From Paenibacillus sp. DMB20 (lineage in GTDB: Bacteria; Bacillota; Bacilli; Paenibacillales; Paenibacillaceae): 64,000 nucleotides of DNA. The stretch lies in assembly GCF_000987955.1 (NCBI RefSeq), contig NZ_LAZU01000003.1, positions 62,001 through 126,000 of the forward strand. Reading direction: 5' to 3'. Below are positions 1-8,366 of the stretch, piece by piece. The number at the start of each line of letters is the position of its first letter. Position 1 is the stretch's first letter. Under the pieces are notes generated by a model that had not been told where the DNA came from, made no database searches, and was given only the letters and a program-made list of their open reading frames with translations. Both the position numbers and the translations under genes were made by a program.

Positions 1-2
1 AT

Positions 3-182
3 CAGCTCTTGGGGACGTTATGGGATAATGCGCAGTTTGTGGATGACAATACGTTGACCGTCAATGTGGCAAGATTGCGGAAGAAACTCGAGGAGCTGGG
101 GCTGCCGAATGCGATCGCGACAGTACGAGGCATGGGTTATAAACTGATTCTCGGCGACGAGCAGGGGGAGACGAGCTTATGA
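3..182 (+). CDS. OmpR-family response regulator, C-terminal fragment
   Basis: Only the last 59 codons lie in the window. They form the end of a winged-helix output domain: a recognition-helix region with VNVARLRKKLEELG followed by a beta-hairpin wing with TVRGMGYKL, the classic OmpR/PhoB C-terminus. Its stop overlaps the start of the downstream sensor kinase by 4 bases (ATGA), so the two are translationally coupled. By context it is the BceR-like regulator of the ABC module that follows. The receiver domain and phospho-Asp are outside the window. Confidence 0.9.
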   Translation, partial: QLLGTLWDNAQFVDDNTLTVNVARLRKKLEELGLPNAIATVRGMGYKLILGDEQGETSL

Positions 183-1267
183 GAGTGCTCCCGGCAGCGT
201 TGTTCCTTCGTGATCGGCTAATTTATGTGTTATCCGGATTCCTTATGATTAGTACCGGCGTCTGTTTAATGCTTCTGGAAAACGCGCGTTATCCCGGATG
301 GATGGATACGAGCACGATTTATTATTTTGTTGCCGCCGCCGCATTTTTTTTGATGCTTGGACTAGCTGTAGACTATATTCGGCAGCGTGAGTATTACAAC
401 CAGCTTAGAAATGCGATTGAAAGGTCCAATGAATTACACGTTGAAGCCATCGTACAGTCTGCAGTAACGAAGGAGCAGCAGCTTGTCGCTAGATTGCTTG
501 AACAACAAATGAGCGCTTATTTGAATAAGCTGGGCGCATACCGCCGCCAGCAGGAGCTCCATAATCATTTTGTCCTGCAGTGGGTGCATCATATGAAGAC
601 GCCTTTATCGGTTATCGATCTGCTCTTGCAAGAGACCGCGAAGCAGGCGCCATCTTCAGAGATGGAGCAAAAAGAGCTCGCGCTCAGCCTGCATGAAGAA
701 GCGGATCGAATGTCGAGAGGCCTGGAAATGCTGCTCCATACGGCACGCCTCGAGAAGTTCGAAATGGATCTTCGCCTCAAAAAAACGCCGCTCCATAACG
801 TGATACGAGACGTTCTGATCGCACACAAACGTTTATGCATCCGTCATAATGTCATACCGCAAATTCATGGCGAGGCATGGACGGAAACGGATGAGAAGTG
901 GATGACCGTCGTGCTCAATCAAATCGTCAGCAACGCTATCAAATACAGCAAGAACAAACAAGGCGTAAAAAAGCTTATTTTCCAGTTGGAGCAATATACA
1001 GCCGCTGGCAGCAAACTTAGCATAACCGATGAAGGGAGCGGTATAGCGCCACACGATATACCGCGAGTCTTTGATCCTTTCTTCACTGGGGAGAACGGAC
1101 GGTCTGCAGGGGAATCGACGGGAATGGGATTATATTTAGCGAAGCAAGTGTGCAGCAAGCTCGGTCATGAACTATCCGTATCGTCGGAGCTTGGTGTGGG
1201 TACGACGTTTACGATCACTTTTCAACACCATGGCATACACCTCATTCTGGGCGGCAAAGCAGACTAG
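179..1267 (+). CDS. BceS-like intramembrane-sensing histidine kinase
   Basis: A 362-residue kinase. Two N-terminal membrane helices (about residues 13-33 and 46-64) are separated by only about a dozen residues, so there is essentially no extracellular sensor; this is the hallmark of kinases that read the state of a partner BceAB transporter. The H-box is WVHHMKTPLSVI with His137 as likely phospho-acceptor, then an N-box (NQIVSNAIKYSK), a G1 box (DEGSGI) and a G2 box (GMGLYLAKQ). It overlaps the upstream regulator by 4 bases. Family knowledge: such kinases detect cell-wall antibiotics through transporter flux. Here the partner permease is unusually small (see 2160-3512), so the ligand cannot be guessed. 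Confidence 0.9.
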   Translation: MRVLPAALFLRDRLIYVLSGFLMISTGVCLMLLENARYPGWMDTSTIYYFVAAAAFFLMLGLAVDYIRQREYYNQLRNAIERSNELHVEAIVQSAVTKEQQLVARLLEQQMSAYLNKLGAYRRQQELHNHFVLQWVHHMKTPLSVIDLLLQETAKQAPSSEMEQKELALSLHEEADRMSRGLEMLLHTARLEKFEMDLRLKKTPLHNVIRDVLIAHKRLCIRHNVIPQIHGEAWTETDEKWMTVVLNQIVSNAIKYSKNKQGVKKLIFQLEQYTAAGSKLSITDEGSGIAPHDIPRVFDPFFTGENGRSAGESTGMGLYLAKQVCSKLGHELSVSSELGVGTTFTITFQHHGIHLILGGKAD

Positions 1268-1273
1268 GACATG

Positions 1274-1318
1274 CACGCTTTGTGACAACTTTGTCATGTA
1301 CGAAGCGTGATTTTTGTT
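1274..1318 (+). terminator. Hairpin with T-rich tail and embedded BceR-like dyad
   Basis: Arms CACGCTT (1274-1280) and AAGCGTG (1303-1309) are followed by ATTTTTGTT, resembling a rho-independent terminator for the kinase gene. Inside the loop lies the perfect dyad TGACAACTTTGTCA (1283-1296), which fits the TnACA-N4-TGTnA form of BceR-type operators. The same bases could therefore both end the upstream transcript and bind the regulator of the downstream ABC genes. A -10-like TATACT sits at 1353-1358, with no good -35. Confidence 0.55.
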
Positions 1319-1408
1319 ATGTAAATCGATGGGTTCGGTACTCATTGCCCGCTATACTAAACGTTGTTAAGGCATACAGACTAAAAACGGGAGGAGGGAA
1401 ATCGAACG

Positions 1409-2185
1409 ATGAGCATACTGAAAGCGCAGGGACTTAATAAAATTTACAGTTCCAAAGGGAATGTCGTATGCACGGCACTACATGACATTGACCTGCAGGT
1501 AGAACATGGCGAATTTGTCGGTGTGATGGGGCCGTCGGGAAGCGGAAAGACGACGCTGCTTAATCTGCTGGCAGCCATGGATCGTCCGACATCCGGTCAT
1601 ATCGAAATTAACGGCATTCATCCGAACAAGCTCAGCGATCATAAATTGGCGCTTTTCAGAAGGCGCGAGCTTGGCTTCATCTTTCAGGATTTTAACCTGC
1701 TGGATGCTCTGACCATCAAAGAAAACATTATTTTGCCGTTGGTGTTGGAAGGGACGGCTCCCAAGTTGATCGAGGAAAAACTGAAGCCCCTTGCCGAATG
1801 GCTGCAAATTGCTAATCTCTTGAACAAGCGCACCTATGAAGTGTCAGGCGGTCAGAAGCAGCGTGCGGCCATTGCGCGCGCCCTCATTCATGAGCCGTCG
1901 TTACTGCTCGCCGATGAACTGACGGGCAACCTGGATTCGAAGTCGGCGAAGGATGTGATGGAGTCGCTAAAAGAGTTGAACGAAAGATTGCGGGCAACGG
2001 TTTTAATGGTGACTCACGATCCATTTTCGGCGAGTTATTGCCAGCGCATCGTGTTCATTAAAGATGGGAGAATCTTCTCGGAAATTCGGCGCGGCTCCAA
2101 CCGGCAAGCGTTTTTCCAACAAATATTAGACGTGCTGAGCGTACTGGGAGGGAATTTTAATGACGCTCCGTTCGCTCGCGCTTAG
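1409..2185 (+). CDS. BceA-like ABC transporter ATPase
   Basis: 258 residues, the usual length for this family. Walker A is GPSGSGKTT, the Q-loop region is FIFQDFNLLDALT, the signature is VSGGQKQR, and the Walker B/D-loop reads LLLADELTGNLDS. The near-invariant Pro of DEPTGNLDS is Leu here, an unusual change beside the catalytic Glu, which is itself kept. A GGAGGAGGG ribosome site precedes the ATG. The C-terminus overlaps the permease start by 26 bases, so the two are probably coupled. The role is to energise the adjacent permease in detoxification of cell-wall-active peptides (family inference). Confidence 0.9.
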   Translation: MSILKAQGLNKIYSSKGNVVCTALHDIDLQVEHGEFVGVMGPSGSGKTTLLNLLAAMDRPTSGHIEINGIHPNKLSDHKLALFRRRELGFIFQDFNLLDALTIKENIILPLVLEGTAPKLIEEKLKPLAEWLQIANLLNKRTYEVSGGQKQRAAIARALIHEPSLLLADELTGNLDSKSAKDVMESLKELNERLRATVLMVTHDPFSASYCQRIVFIKDGRIFSEIRRGSNRQAFFQQILDVLSVLGGNFNDAPFARA

Positions 2186-3512
2186 CAACATCCGCGGCAA
2201 CTGGCGGTCATACAGCGCGTTTTTTATGAGCAGCGTATTGTCTGTCATGATCTTTTATATGTATGCGGCGTTTGTTGCGCATCCCGCTCTGACAAGAGGT
2301 CAGTTGATCGGAACTGCGAAAGTACGATTGGGCATGGTGCTTTGCCAATGCATCATCGTCATTTTCTCGTTTTTGTTCGTGCTTTACTCCAATTCGGCTT
2401 TTCTGAAGTCCAGAAAGAAGGAATTCGGCCTTCTATACATGTTCGGAATTACCCGTACTCAGCTTCGCAGACTTATCGTGTATGAGAACACGGTGATTGC
2501 CGTTTTGGCCATCGCAGCCGGCATCGGGCTGGGGATACTATTCAGCAAGCCGTTTTTTATGGCGCTCGCAGTGCTGCTTGGGATGAAAGAATCCATTGCG
2601 GCTCTTGTACCGCTTCGCGCGCTGTGGATGACGACCGGCGGCTTTTTTATGCTGTTCGCGTTCATTTCCGTGGTAACGGCATGGCGCGTGGGGAGTACGG
2701 AAATTGCAGGATTGCTTAATGCAGCGGGAAGGCCGAAGGAACGGTCCGTTTATTCGCCATGGCTTGCTCTACTTGCAGTCTTGTGTTTGGCATCCTCGTA
2801 TGGGATGGCTTTGAGGTTGAATGCGGCGAATTTTAGCATGCTAACACCGATGATTCTGCTTACGGCAGTTTTTGGAACTTATCTTTTATTCACGCAGTTC
2901 AGTATATTGCTGCTGCGAATCATTAAAGGTTCTGCAAGAGTCTACTATAATCGAACGAATATGATCGTATTTGCTCAGCTTGGCCTGAAGCTGAAGGAAA
3001 ACGCACGAATGCTGTTTGTCGCATCGATTTTGAGCGCGGTTATTTTAACGGCATCCGGAACGATATACATGTTGGGGCTTGCCGTGGAGTTGGACCATGT
3101 AAAGACGCAATATCAGGATGCCCAAGGGGTCATTTCTCTTACGATGTTCATTGGCGTGTTCATTAGTTTACTGTTCTTTATCGCATCCGGCAGCATGATT
3201 TATTTCAAATTGTTCACGGAGCTGCAGGAGGAGCAGGCGCAGTATAAAGCAATGACCCGTATCGGCATGACGCAAGCCGAACTTCAGAAAATCGTCTTTA
3301 TGCAGGTCGGCATTCTTTTCTTCGCGCCATGCCTCGTCGGCATCGTACATGCGTTGGTCGCGCTTAAAGCATTAAATAACATGCTTATGGTATCCAATTG
3401 GATCTATTCGTTCGTCATCATCGGCATTTACATGGCCATGCAAACGATTTATTTCCTTGTGGCCTGCAATAGCTACATGAAAAGCATAAATTTAAAGGGG
3501 AATCGGTTATGA
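2160..3512 (+). CDS. BceB-like FtsX permease lacking the large extracellular domain
   Basis: 450 residues with about ten hydrophobic segments (roughly 17-41, 56-83, 105-142 as one or two helices, 155-177, 199-218, 226-253, 281-307, 323-352, 378-405, 412-437). BceB proteins are normally about 650 residues because a domain of about 200 residues sits between TM7 and TM8. Here that loop is only about 15 residues (ELDHVKTQYQDAQG). The frame is open and the FtsX-type C-terminus (RIGMTQAELQKIV) is normal, so this looks like a genuinely short protein rather than a sequencing artefact. It overlaps the ATPase upstream and the hydrolase downstream (ATGA at 3509-3512). It could be a divergent subfamily or the product of an in-frame deletion. 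Confidence 0.85.
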   Translation: MTLRSLALSNIRGNWRSYSAFFMSSVLSVMIFYMYAAFVAHPALTRGQLIGTAKVRLGMVLCQCIIVIFSFLFVLYSNSAFLKSRKKEFGLLYMFGITRTQLRRLIVYENTVIAVLAIAAGIGLGILFSKPFFMALAVLLGMKESIAALVPLRALWMTTGGFFMLFAFISVVTAWRVGSTEIAGLLNAAGRPKERSVYSPWLALLAVLCLASSYGMALRLNAANFSMLTPMILLTAVFGTYLLFTQFSILLLRIIKGSARVYYNRTNMIVFAQLGLKLKENARMLFVASILSAVILTASGTIYMLGLAVELDHVKTQYQDAQGVISLTMFIGVFISLLFFIASGSMIYFKLFTELQEEQAQYKAMTRIGMTQAELQKIVFMQVGILFFAPCLVGIVHALVALKALNNMLMVSNWIYSFVIIGIYMAMQTIYFLVACNSYMKSINLKGNRL

Positions 3513-5011
3513 AAAAACCATCAGTAAAAATGTGTTTGTTCATGATTGTTATGATTCTGGCGGTTAGTAGATTCACACCCAATATAACTAGCGCCGACTC
3601 AAGCGAAAAAATTCAGAAGATCGAGCGGTATGTTGAAAAGCAAAAAGAGATCAGCAAAATTCCAGGGATATCGTTAGTTATTGTAGAGAAGGGGAAAACG
3701 GTTTATCAAAAAGGCTTCGGGTACGCTGATGTAAAAGCCAAAACACCCGTGACATCCAATACGTTATTTGAAATCGGATCCACAACGAAGGCATTTACGG
3801 GTCTAGCCATTCTGCAATTGGAAAAGGAAGGGCTGTTAAAACGGACGGATGACGTTCGAAAGTATATTCCATGGTTAGAGTTAAAATATAATGGAGAGCC
3901 GCAAACAATTACTATAAATCAGCTGCTTTATCATACCAGCGGGATCGCTTCCAGAACTATAGCTCATATTCCTGAGAGCAATGCAGATAATGCTCTTGAG
4001 ATGAACGTAAAACAATTGCTGAACCAGCCATTAAACCGGAAGCCGGGCAGCACTCATGAATACGCAACGCTCAATTATGATGTCTTGGGACTCGTTATCG
4101 AGATGGTAACGAAGCAGCCCTATGATATGTATATAAAGCAGCAGATATTAGAGCCGATCGGTATGAATAACTCGTTTGTTGGGCTGCATCAAGTTCAGTC
4201 CACCGAGATGGCATCCGGCTATAAAATAGGATTCATGAAAGAGCAGGCATACACGCCGCCCATCTATCGGGGGAATGTGCCCGCTGGATACATTATCAGC
4301 AACACGCATGATATCGCGAAATGGTTGAACCTACAGTTAGGAAGCGTTCCGAGCCCTGCGTTCGACAAACAGATCATTCAAGAAGCGCAAATCCCTGATT
4401 TGTCGGTAGAACCTTTTGATAAGGGTACCTACTATGCCAGCGGATGGGCAGTCATGAAAAAAAACGAAAAACAATATATTTTCCATGCCGGACAGAACCC
4501 GACATTTACCTCGTATTTCATTATGCAGCCCGATGAACAATTAGGGGTAGCCATTCTTTCCAATTTGAACACGAGCTTTACGACAGCCATAGGTCAAAGC
4601 GTCATGGATCTGTGGGAGGGAAACGACGTTGCGAATACTCATTCCGACGGCTATCAAAAGTTGGATCGAATCGTGACCATCCTATGCATCGCCGTCGGCT
4701 GTTTCGGAGTATTGTTCATCCTGCTATCGCTAAGAATCGTGAGCAAACTTGTTCGAGAACAAAGAATACGGACGAAATTAAACGTAAAAAGGATCTTGTT
4801 ATTATCCATACATACGTTGATTGCGGCTGCCATTTTGACACTCGCGCTCATGTTTCCGAAAATTTTCTTTCAAGGATTGCCTTGGGCTTTTATAAAAGTT
4901 TGGGCCCCCACGACGGTCTCGGTGTTTCTTTATGGTGTCATAGCAGTAACTATCATTTATTATTTGTTTGGATTATTGCTTGTTTTTACCAAGAAAACGA
5001 AATTGAAGTAA
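3509..5011 (+). CDS. Membrane-anchored beta-lactamase-fold serine hydrolase
   Basis: 500 residues of the Beta-lactamase/class C PBP-like family (PF00144). An N-terminal signal/anchor (about 8-28) precedes the catalytic domain. The nucleophile motif is STTK (Ser91, Lys94), the second motif is in YATLNYDVLG, and HAGQNPTF stands where the third motif is expected. The last 120 residues hold three predicted membrane helices (about 395-417, 430-450, 465-490), so the catalytic domain is outside the cell but tethered. The start overlaps the BceB-like permease stop (ATGA), placing it as the fifth gene of the operon. Substrate unknown: candidates are D-Ala peptides, esters or an antimicrobial peptide. 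A similar gene heads the second module at 35189. Confidence 0.85.
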   Translation: MKKPSVKMCLFMIVMILAVSRFTPNITSADSSEKIQKIERYVEKQKEISKIPGISLVIVEKGKTVYQKGFGYADVKAKTPVTSNTLFEIGSTTKAFTGLAILQLEKEGLLKRTDDVRKYIPWLELKYNGEPQTITINQLLYHTSGIASRTIAHIPESNADNALEMNVKQLLNQPLNRKPGSTHEYATLNYDVLGLVIEMVTKQPYDMYIKQQILEPIGMNNSFVGLHQVQSTEMASGYKIGFMKEQAYTPPIYRGNVPAGYIISNTHDIAKWLNLQLGSVPSPAFDKQIIQEAQIPDLSVEPFDKGTYYASGWAVMKKNEKQYIFHAGQNPTFTSYFIMQPDEQLGVAILSNLNTSFTTAIGQSVMDLWEGNDVANTHSDGYQKLDRIVTILCIAVGCFGVLFILLSLRIVSKLVREQRIRTKLNVKRILLLSIHTLIAAAILTLALMFPKIFFQGLPWAFIKVWAPTTVSVFLYGVIAVTIIYYLFGLLLVFTKKTKLK

Positions 5012-5151
5012 AGAAGAAACGGTGTGTGAAATAGACATGTCCGTATCAACCAAGAGACGGCTACCCATTTCAATTTTGATCCGATCCGGTTAGGAGCAAA
5101 CGAAAAGGAGCCGCGCAGAAAAAAGAGATAACGAAAAAGGAGCCAAACTTT

Positions 5152-5331
5152 ATGATAACCAACACGGACGAGCGATTCAACGTCAATGAATTCCACCGTC
5201 AGCAAGCGGCTTCGTTATTCAATAAAGTATGGGAGTATATGGATAAGCCATTTATCTGTTGAGCGACTTGGATAGCATATGAGCTGAAACAGGAACAAGG
5301 AGAAATGATGGTCACATCAATATGCTTAATT
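5152..5331 (+). pseudogene. Short gene remnant
   Basis: An AAAAAGGAGCC ribosome site precedes an ATG at 5152 that opens a 37-codon frame (MITNTDERFNVNEFHRQQAA onwards, then LFNKVWEYMDK) ending in TGA at 5260-5262. The same frame continues past the stop as AYELKQEQGEMMVTSICLIE. The FNKVWEYMDK portion resembles the start of a conserved hypothetical family of Bacilli of about 150 residues that I recall but cannot name with certainty. The middle of that protein is missing, so this is probably an internally deleted relic. The rest of the 5012-5424 gap holds the terminator at 5333 and the next promoter. Confidence 0.35.
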
Positions 5332-5332
5332 G

Positions 5333-5358
5333 AAACCGCGGCGTAAGCTGCGGTTTTT
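5333..5358 (+). terminator. Rho-independent terminator
   Basis: Arms AAACCGC and GCGGTTT flank a loop of about ten bases and run into TTTTTT. It closes the Bce-like operon and the remnant before the NarL-type regulator. Confidence 0.7.
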
Positions 5359-5424
5359 TGGAAAATTACTATCGTTCTCCAGCCTGTCACCTTGTATAAT
5401 CTTGGATAAGGGAGTGTGGGCGGA

Positions 5425-6078
5425 GTGAAAATAAAAGTGATCATTGCAGATGACAACTCTTTTATCCGGGAAGGCATGAAGATTATTCTGGCTACCTTTG
5501 ATGAGTTTGATGTTGTGGCGACCGTTGCAGACGGCAAGGAAGCGGTGGCGTACTGTGAAGCGCATGACGTGGATGTGGCGCTGATGGATGTACGGATGCC
5601 GAATTTGAATGGAGTGGAGGCCACGAAACAGCTCACTGAGCGTACCTCCACCAAGTCGCTGATCTTGACGACCTTTGATGACGATGAATATATCACGGAT
5701 GCAATTCGGTATGGGGCGAAGGGTTATCTGCTTAAAAATAATGATCCGGAACGGATTCGGGATGCCATCAAAACGGTGTACTATGGTCATCATGTGCTGC
5801 AGGATGTGGTGCTGAACAAACTGAAATCCAGATTATCCGTCGCAAAACCGGAAAAAGAAGCCAAAGGTGACAAGATTGACCTTAGTTTATTTACCGAACG
5901 GGAACTGGATATTATGGCACTCATCGCCAAGGGGTTGGCCAACAAGGAAATATCGAAGAAGCTGTTTATTTCCGAAGGAACGATTGCGAATCACATCTCT
6001 TCGGTTCTCAGTAAGACGGGTCTTGAGCATCGAACACAGATTGCGATTTTTTATCTGACGGGGGAAGTGAATAAGTGA
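5425..6078 (+). CDS. NarL/LuxR-family response regulator
   Basis: About 217 residues. The receiver domain has the acidic pair in IIADDNSF, the phospho-Asp in ALMDVRMPN (about residue 55), a Thr in LILTTFDDD and the Lys in GYLLKNN. The output domain is a LuxR-type HTH (LTERELDIMALIAKG through KEISKKLFISEGTIANHIS). A GTG at 5425 is chosen over the one at 5416 because the AAGGGAG site ends at 5414, giving normal spacing; TATAAT at 5395-5400 is a good -10. The gene overlaps the kinase start by four bases. With the kinase and the three ABC genes it matches the layout of B. subtilis linearmycin resistance lnrJK-LMN, with regulator and kinase swapped. Confidence 0.88.
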   Translation: MKIKVIIADDNSFIREGMKIILATFDEFDVVATVADGKEAVAYCEAHDVDVALMDVRMPNLNGVEATKQLTERTSTKSLILTTFDDDEYITDAIRYGAKGYLLKNNDPERIRDAIKTVYYGHHVLQDVVLNKLKSRLSVAKPEKEAKGDKIDLSLFTERELDIMALIAKGLANKEISKKLFISEGTIANHISSVLSKTGLEHRTQIAIFYLTGEVNK

Positions 6079-7199
6079 ATGAACGCAGAAATTACGCCGA
6101 ACTGTGGACCATCGGGTTCAAAATAATTCTGTTTCTGTATGTGATCAGTCAGTCCTATGCCTCGGAACTTGCGATAACACCCTGGTATACACTTGCCATT
6201 CTTCTCTACCTGTCTGTGAATATTTCCTTCCATATCTTCAAGAGCCAAAGCATGCACCCCTTCTTAATCGTACTCGCCCTCCTTGTTGTTCTGGCCGCTT
6301 CTTTCTACATTCATCCGCTGTTGTTCATGCTCCTTCCTCCCAATCTATATGAACTTCTGTCTTTATATCTTCGAAGGAACTGGATGATCCTTAGTCCGCT
6401 GCTACTTCCAATGTTTATGCTGCCCCAGGAGTTTTTCATTGAGTATGGTTTTATAGCCGTCCTTACCTATATCTATTTCACGATGCTAAGAACTTTCATT
6501 AACCGAGTCACATCCTATCAGGAACAGAATGAGCAAATGCATCTTGAACTGGATCGGTTGACCAAGCGGATAAGTGAAAATAATGAGTACATCCGGCAGT
6601 TCGAATACATGTTCAAGCTGGAAGAGAGGAATCGGCTGTCTCAGGAAATTCATGATAAGATTGGGCATTCCATGACGGGGGCATTGATCCAGATGGAAGC
6701 GGCCAAACGTTTGATGACAACAAATCAGGATAAGTCAGCCGAGCTGCTGCAGAATGCCATTACCATCTCCAAAGAAGGTATCGAGAGCATAAGGCTCGTA
6801 CTCATGAATGTGAAGCCGACGACAGAACAGCTTGGCATCAATCAGATGCGTTTGCTTCTGGAGGAGTTCTCCGCCAAGCACCTGGTAAAGACGGTATTAA
6901 CGCACGAGGGCAATGTGGATCTGATTACACCGCTTCAGTGGAAAATCATTCAGGATAACACCAGGGAAGCGTTTACCAATACGATGAAGTATGCTGATGC
7001 AACGGCAGTATCCTTGCATATTGAGGTTCTGAGCACCATGATCAAGGCCAATGTTTCGGACAATGGCAAGGGGATGCCGAAGATAATCAAGGGCCTTGGG
7101 ATCGTAGGCATGGAAGAGCGCGCTGCCGTTGTGAATGGAACCGTGATTGTGGATGGCTCCAACGGTTTCTCGGTGACAACTTTAATTCCCTATAGCTGA
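6075..7199 (+). CDS. NarL-type sensor histidine kinase (HisKA_3)
   Basis: 374 residues starting at a GTG that overlaps the regulator. Five or so N-terminal membrane helices (about 13-140) lead to a coiled linker (about 145-180), then the HisKA_3 dimerisation helix with EERNRLSQEIHDKIGH (His193 is the likely phosphorylation site) and an HATPase domain with DNTREAFTNTMKYADA and DNGKGMPK. The membrane-embedded sensor with no obvious extracellular domain suits detection of membrane-active lipids, as in LnrJ, which senses polyene-like linearmycins. That specificity is inference. Confidence 0.88.
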   Translation: MNERRNYAELWTIGFKIILFLYVISQSYASELAITPWYTLAILLYLSVNISFHIFKSQSMHPFLIVLALLVVLAASFYIHPLLFMLLPPNLYELLSLYLRRNWMILSPLLLPMFMLPQEFFIEYGFIAVLTYIYFTMLRTFINRVTSYQEQNEQMHLELDRLTKRISENNEYIRQFEYMFKLEERNRLSQEIHDKIGHSMTGALIQMEAAKRLMTTNQDKSAELLQNAITISKEGIESIRLVLMNVKPTTEQLGINQMRLLLEEFSAKHLVKTVLTHEGNVDLITPLQWKIIQDNTREAFTNTMKYADATAVSLHIEVLSTMIKANVSDNGKGMPKIIKGLGIVGMEERAAVVNGTVIVDGSNGFSVTTLIPYS

Positions 7200-7243
7200 A
7201 TCCCGGCACGATTCGTCAGTTCAGGATCTCGATATGCGGGGTT

Positions 7244-7271
7244 TTGACTTGACTATGAAAATTTATATCAT
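7244..7271 (+). promoter_or_regulatory. Candidate promoter of the LnrLMN-like genes
   Basis: TTGACT (7244-7249) and TATCAT (7266-7271) are separated by 16 bases in the 200-base gap between the kinase and the ATPase gene. It would let the transporter genes be transcribed separately from the regulator and kinase. The exact -10 is uncertain. Confidence 0.35.
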
Positions 7272-7296
7272 CAACAACATGAAGATTCTCAGGGGT

Positions 7297-7336
7297 AAGG
7301 ATGAACTTGTGCACTATCGCAAGGGCATCCTTTTTT
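7297..7336 (+). terminator. Terminator-like hairpin between kinase and ABC genes
   Basis: AAGGATG (7297-7303) pairs with CATCCTT (7326-7332), with inner pairing CTTG/CAAG, followed by TTTTTT. It lies about 25 bases downstream of the candidate promoter at 7244 and about 65 bases before the ATPase start. It may end the kinase transcript or act as a leader attenuator for the ABC genes. Confidence 0.5.
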
Positions 7337-7400
7337 CGTACGATAGAGCAGATCAAGTCCACTGGTAAGGAAGTGGATGGGAAATGGAGGAGGGCGCGGC

Positions 7401-8336
7401 ATGAACGTGTTGGAAATCAAGGGGCTTACGAAGAAGTATGGAGATTTTATTGCGGTAGATCAGCTGTCTTTGAACATACAAGAAGGCGAAATTTTCGGTT
7501 TTCTGGGCGCGAACGGGGCAGGCAAGAGCACTACCATCAACATCATATCGTCGCTCGTGCCCATGACCAAAGGAGAAGTTCATATCCTGGGCAAAAATTT
7601 GGTAAAGCATCGAAAATTCATCAAGCAGCATCTCGGCATAGTCCCTCAGGAGCTTGCGATTTATGAGAATCTTACCGCCTATGAGAATGTTCATTTCTTT
7701 GCCGGGTTGTACGGTCTTAGAGGAGCGGAGTTAAAAAGCAGGGCCGAAGAGGCACTTGCTTTCGTTGGACTCAGTGACAAACATAAGAGTTACCCCCAGA
7801 GTTTCTCCGGAGGGATGAAGAGAAGGCTGAATATCGCCTGCGCGATTGCCCATAGACCGATGCTGATCATCATGGACGAGCCGACGGTCGGCATCGATCC
7901 CCAAACGAGAAATTATATTCTAAACTCCGTCAGGAAGCTGAATGAGATGGGCAGCACGATCCTGTATACGAGCCATTATATGGAAGAAGTTGAGGAACTC
8001 TGCACCCGGATTGCCATTATCGACCATGGCAAGATCATTGCGGAAGGCACCAAGGCGCAGCTGAAGGCGATCATTACCGACCAAAAGGATATCAGAGTTG
8101 AAGTATTACCGGCGGCGCATCTTGAAGTGAGCAAGTTAAAGGAGATTGCGGGCGTCAATACCGTCGAAGTGAAAGATCATATGGTTCATATCAGTTCAGA
8201 CGCAGAGGTCAATAACCTCAATAAAATCATTCAGGAATTCATGAGGCAAGGCATGGAAATTCGCTCCGTTCAAGCGGAAGAACCGAATTTGGAAACGGTG
8301 TTCCTGACCTTGACCGGCAGGAGCCTTCGGGACTAA
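7401..8336 (+). CDS. LnrL-like ABC transporter ATPase
   Basis: About 311 residues, DrrA/CcmA class. Walker A GANGAGKST, Q-loop in GIVPQELAIYENLT, signature FSGGMKRRLN, Walker B LIIMDEPTVGIDP, switch His in LYTSHYMEEVEEL. A C-terminal extension of about 80 residues (LETVFLTLTGRSLRD at the end) is typical of drug-export ATPases. The ATG at 7401 is preferred because GGAGGAGGG at 7387-7395 is correctly spaced; an in-frame ATG at 7377 lacks a site. It powers the two ABC-2 permeases that follow. Comparison with LnrL rests on gene order and domain class. Confidence 0.88.
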   Translation: MNVLEIKGLTKKYGDFIAVDQLSLNIQEGEIFGFLGANGAGKSTTINIISSLVPMTKGEVHILGKNLVKHRKFIKQHLGIVPQELAIYENLTAYENVHFFAGLYGLRGAELKSRAEEALAFVGLSDKHKSYPQSFSGGMKRRLNIACAIAHRPMLIIMDEPTVGIDPQTRNYILNSVRKLNEMGSTILYTSHYMEEVEELCTRIAIIDHGKIIAEGTKAQLKAIITDQKDIRVEVLPAAHLEVSKLKEIAGVNTVEVKDHMVHISSDAEVNNLNKIIQEFMRQGMEIRSVQAEEPNLETVFLTLTGRSLRD

Positions 8337-8366
8337 ATAGGCTTACGAAGAAGGAGGTGGAAGTTC

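Noticed and set aside
4612..5034. A 140-codon open frame inside the serine hydrolase gene in another frame
   Set aside because: It lies wholly over the conserved C-terminal membrane part of the hydrolase, has no ribosome site and reads as low-complexity text.
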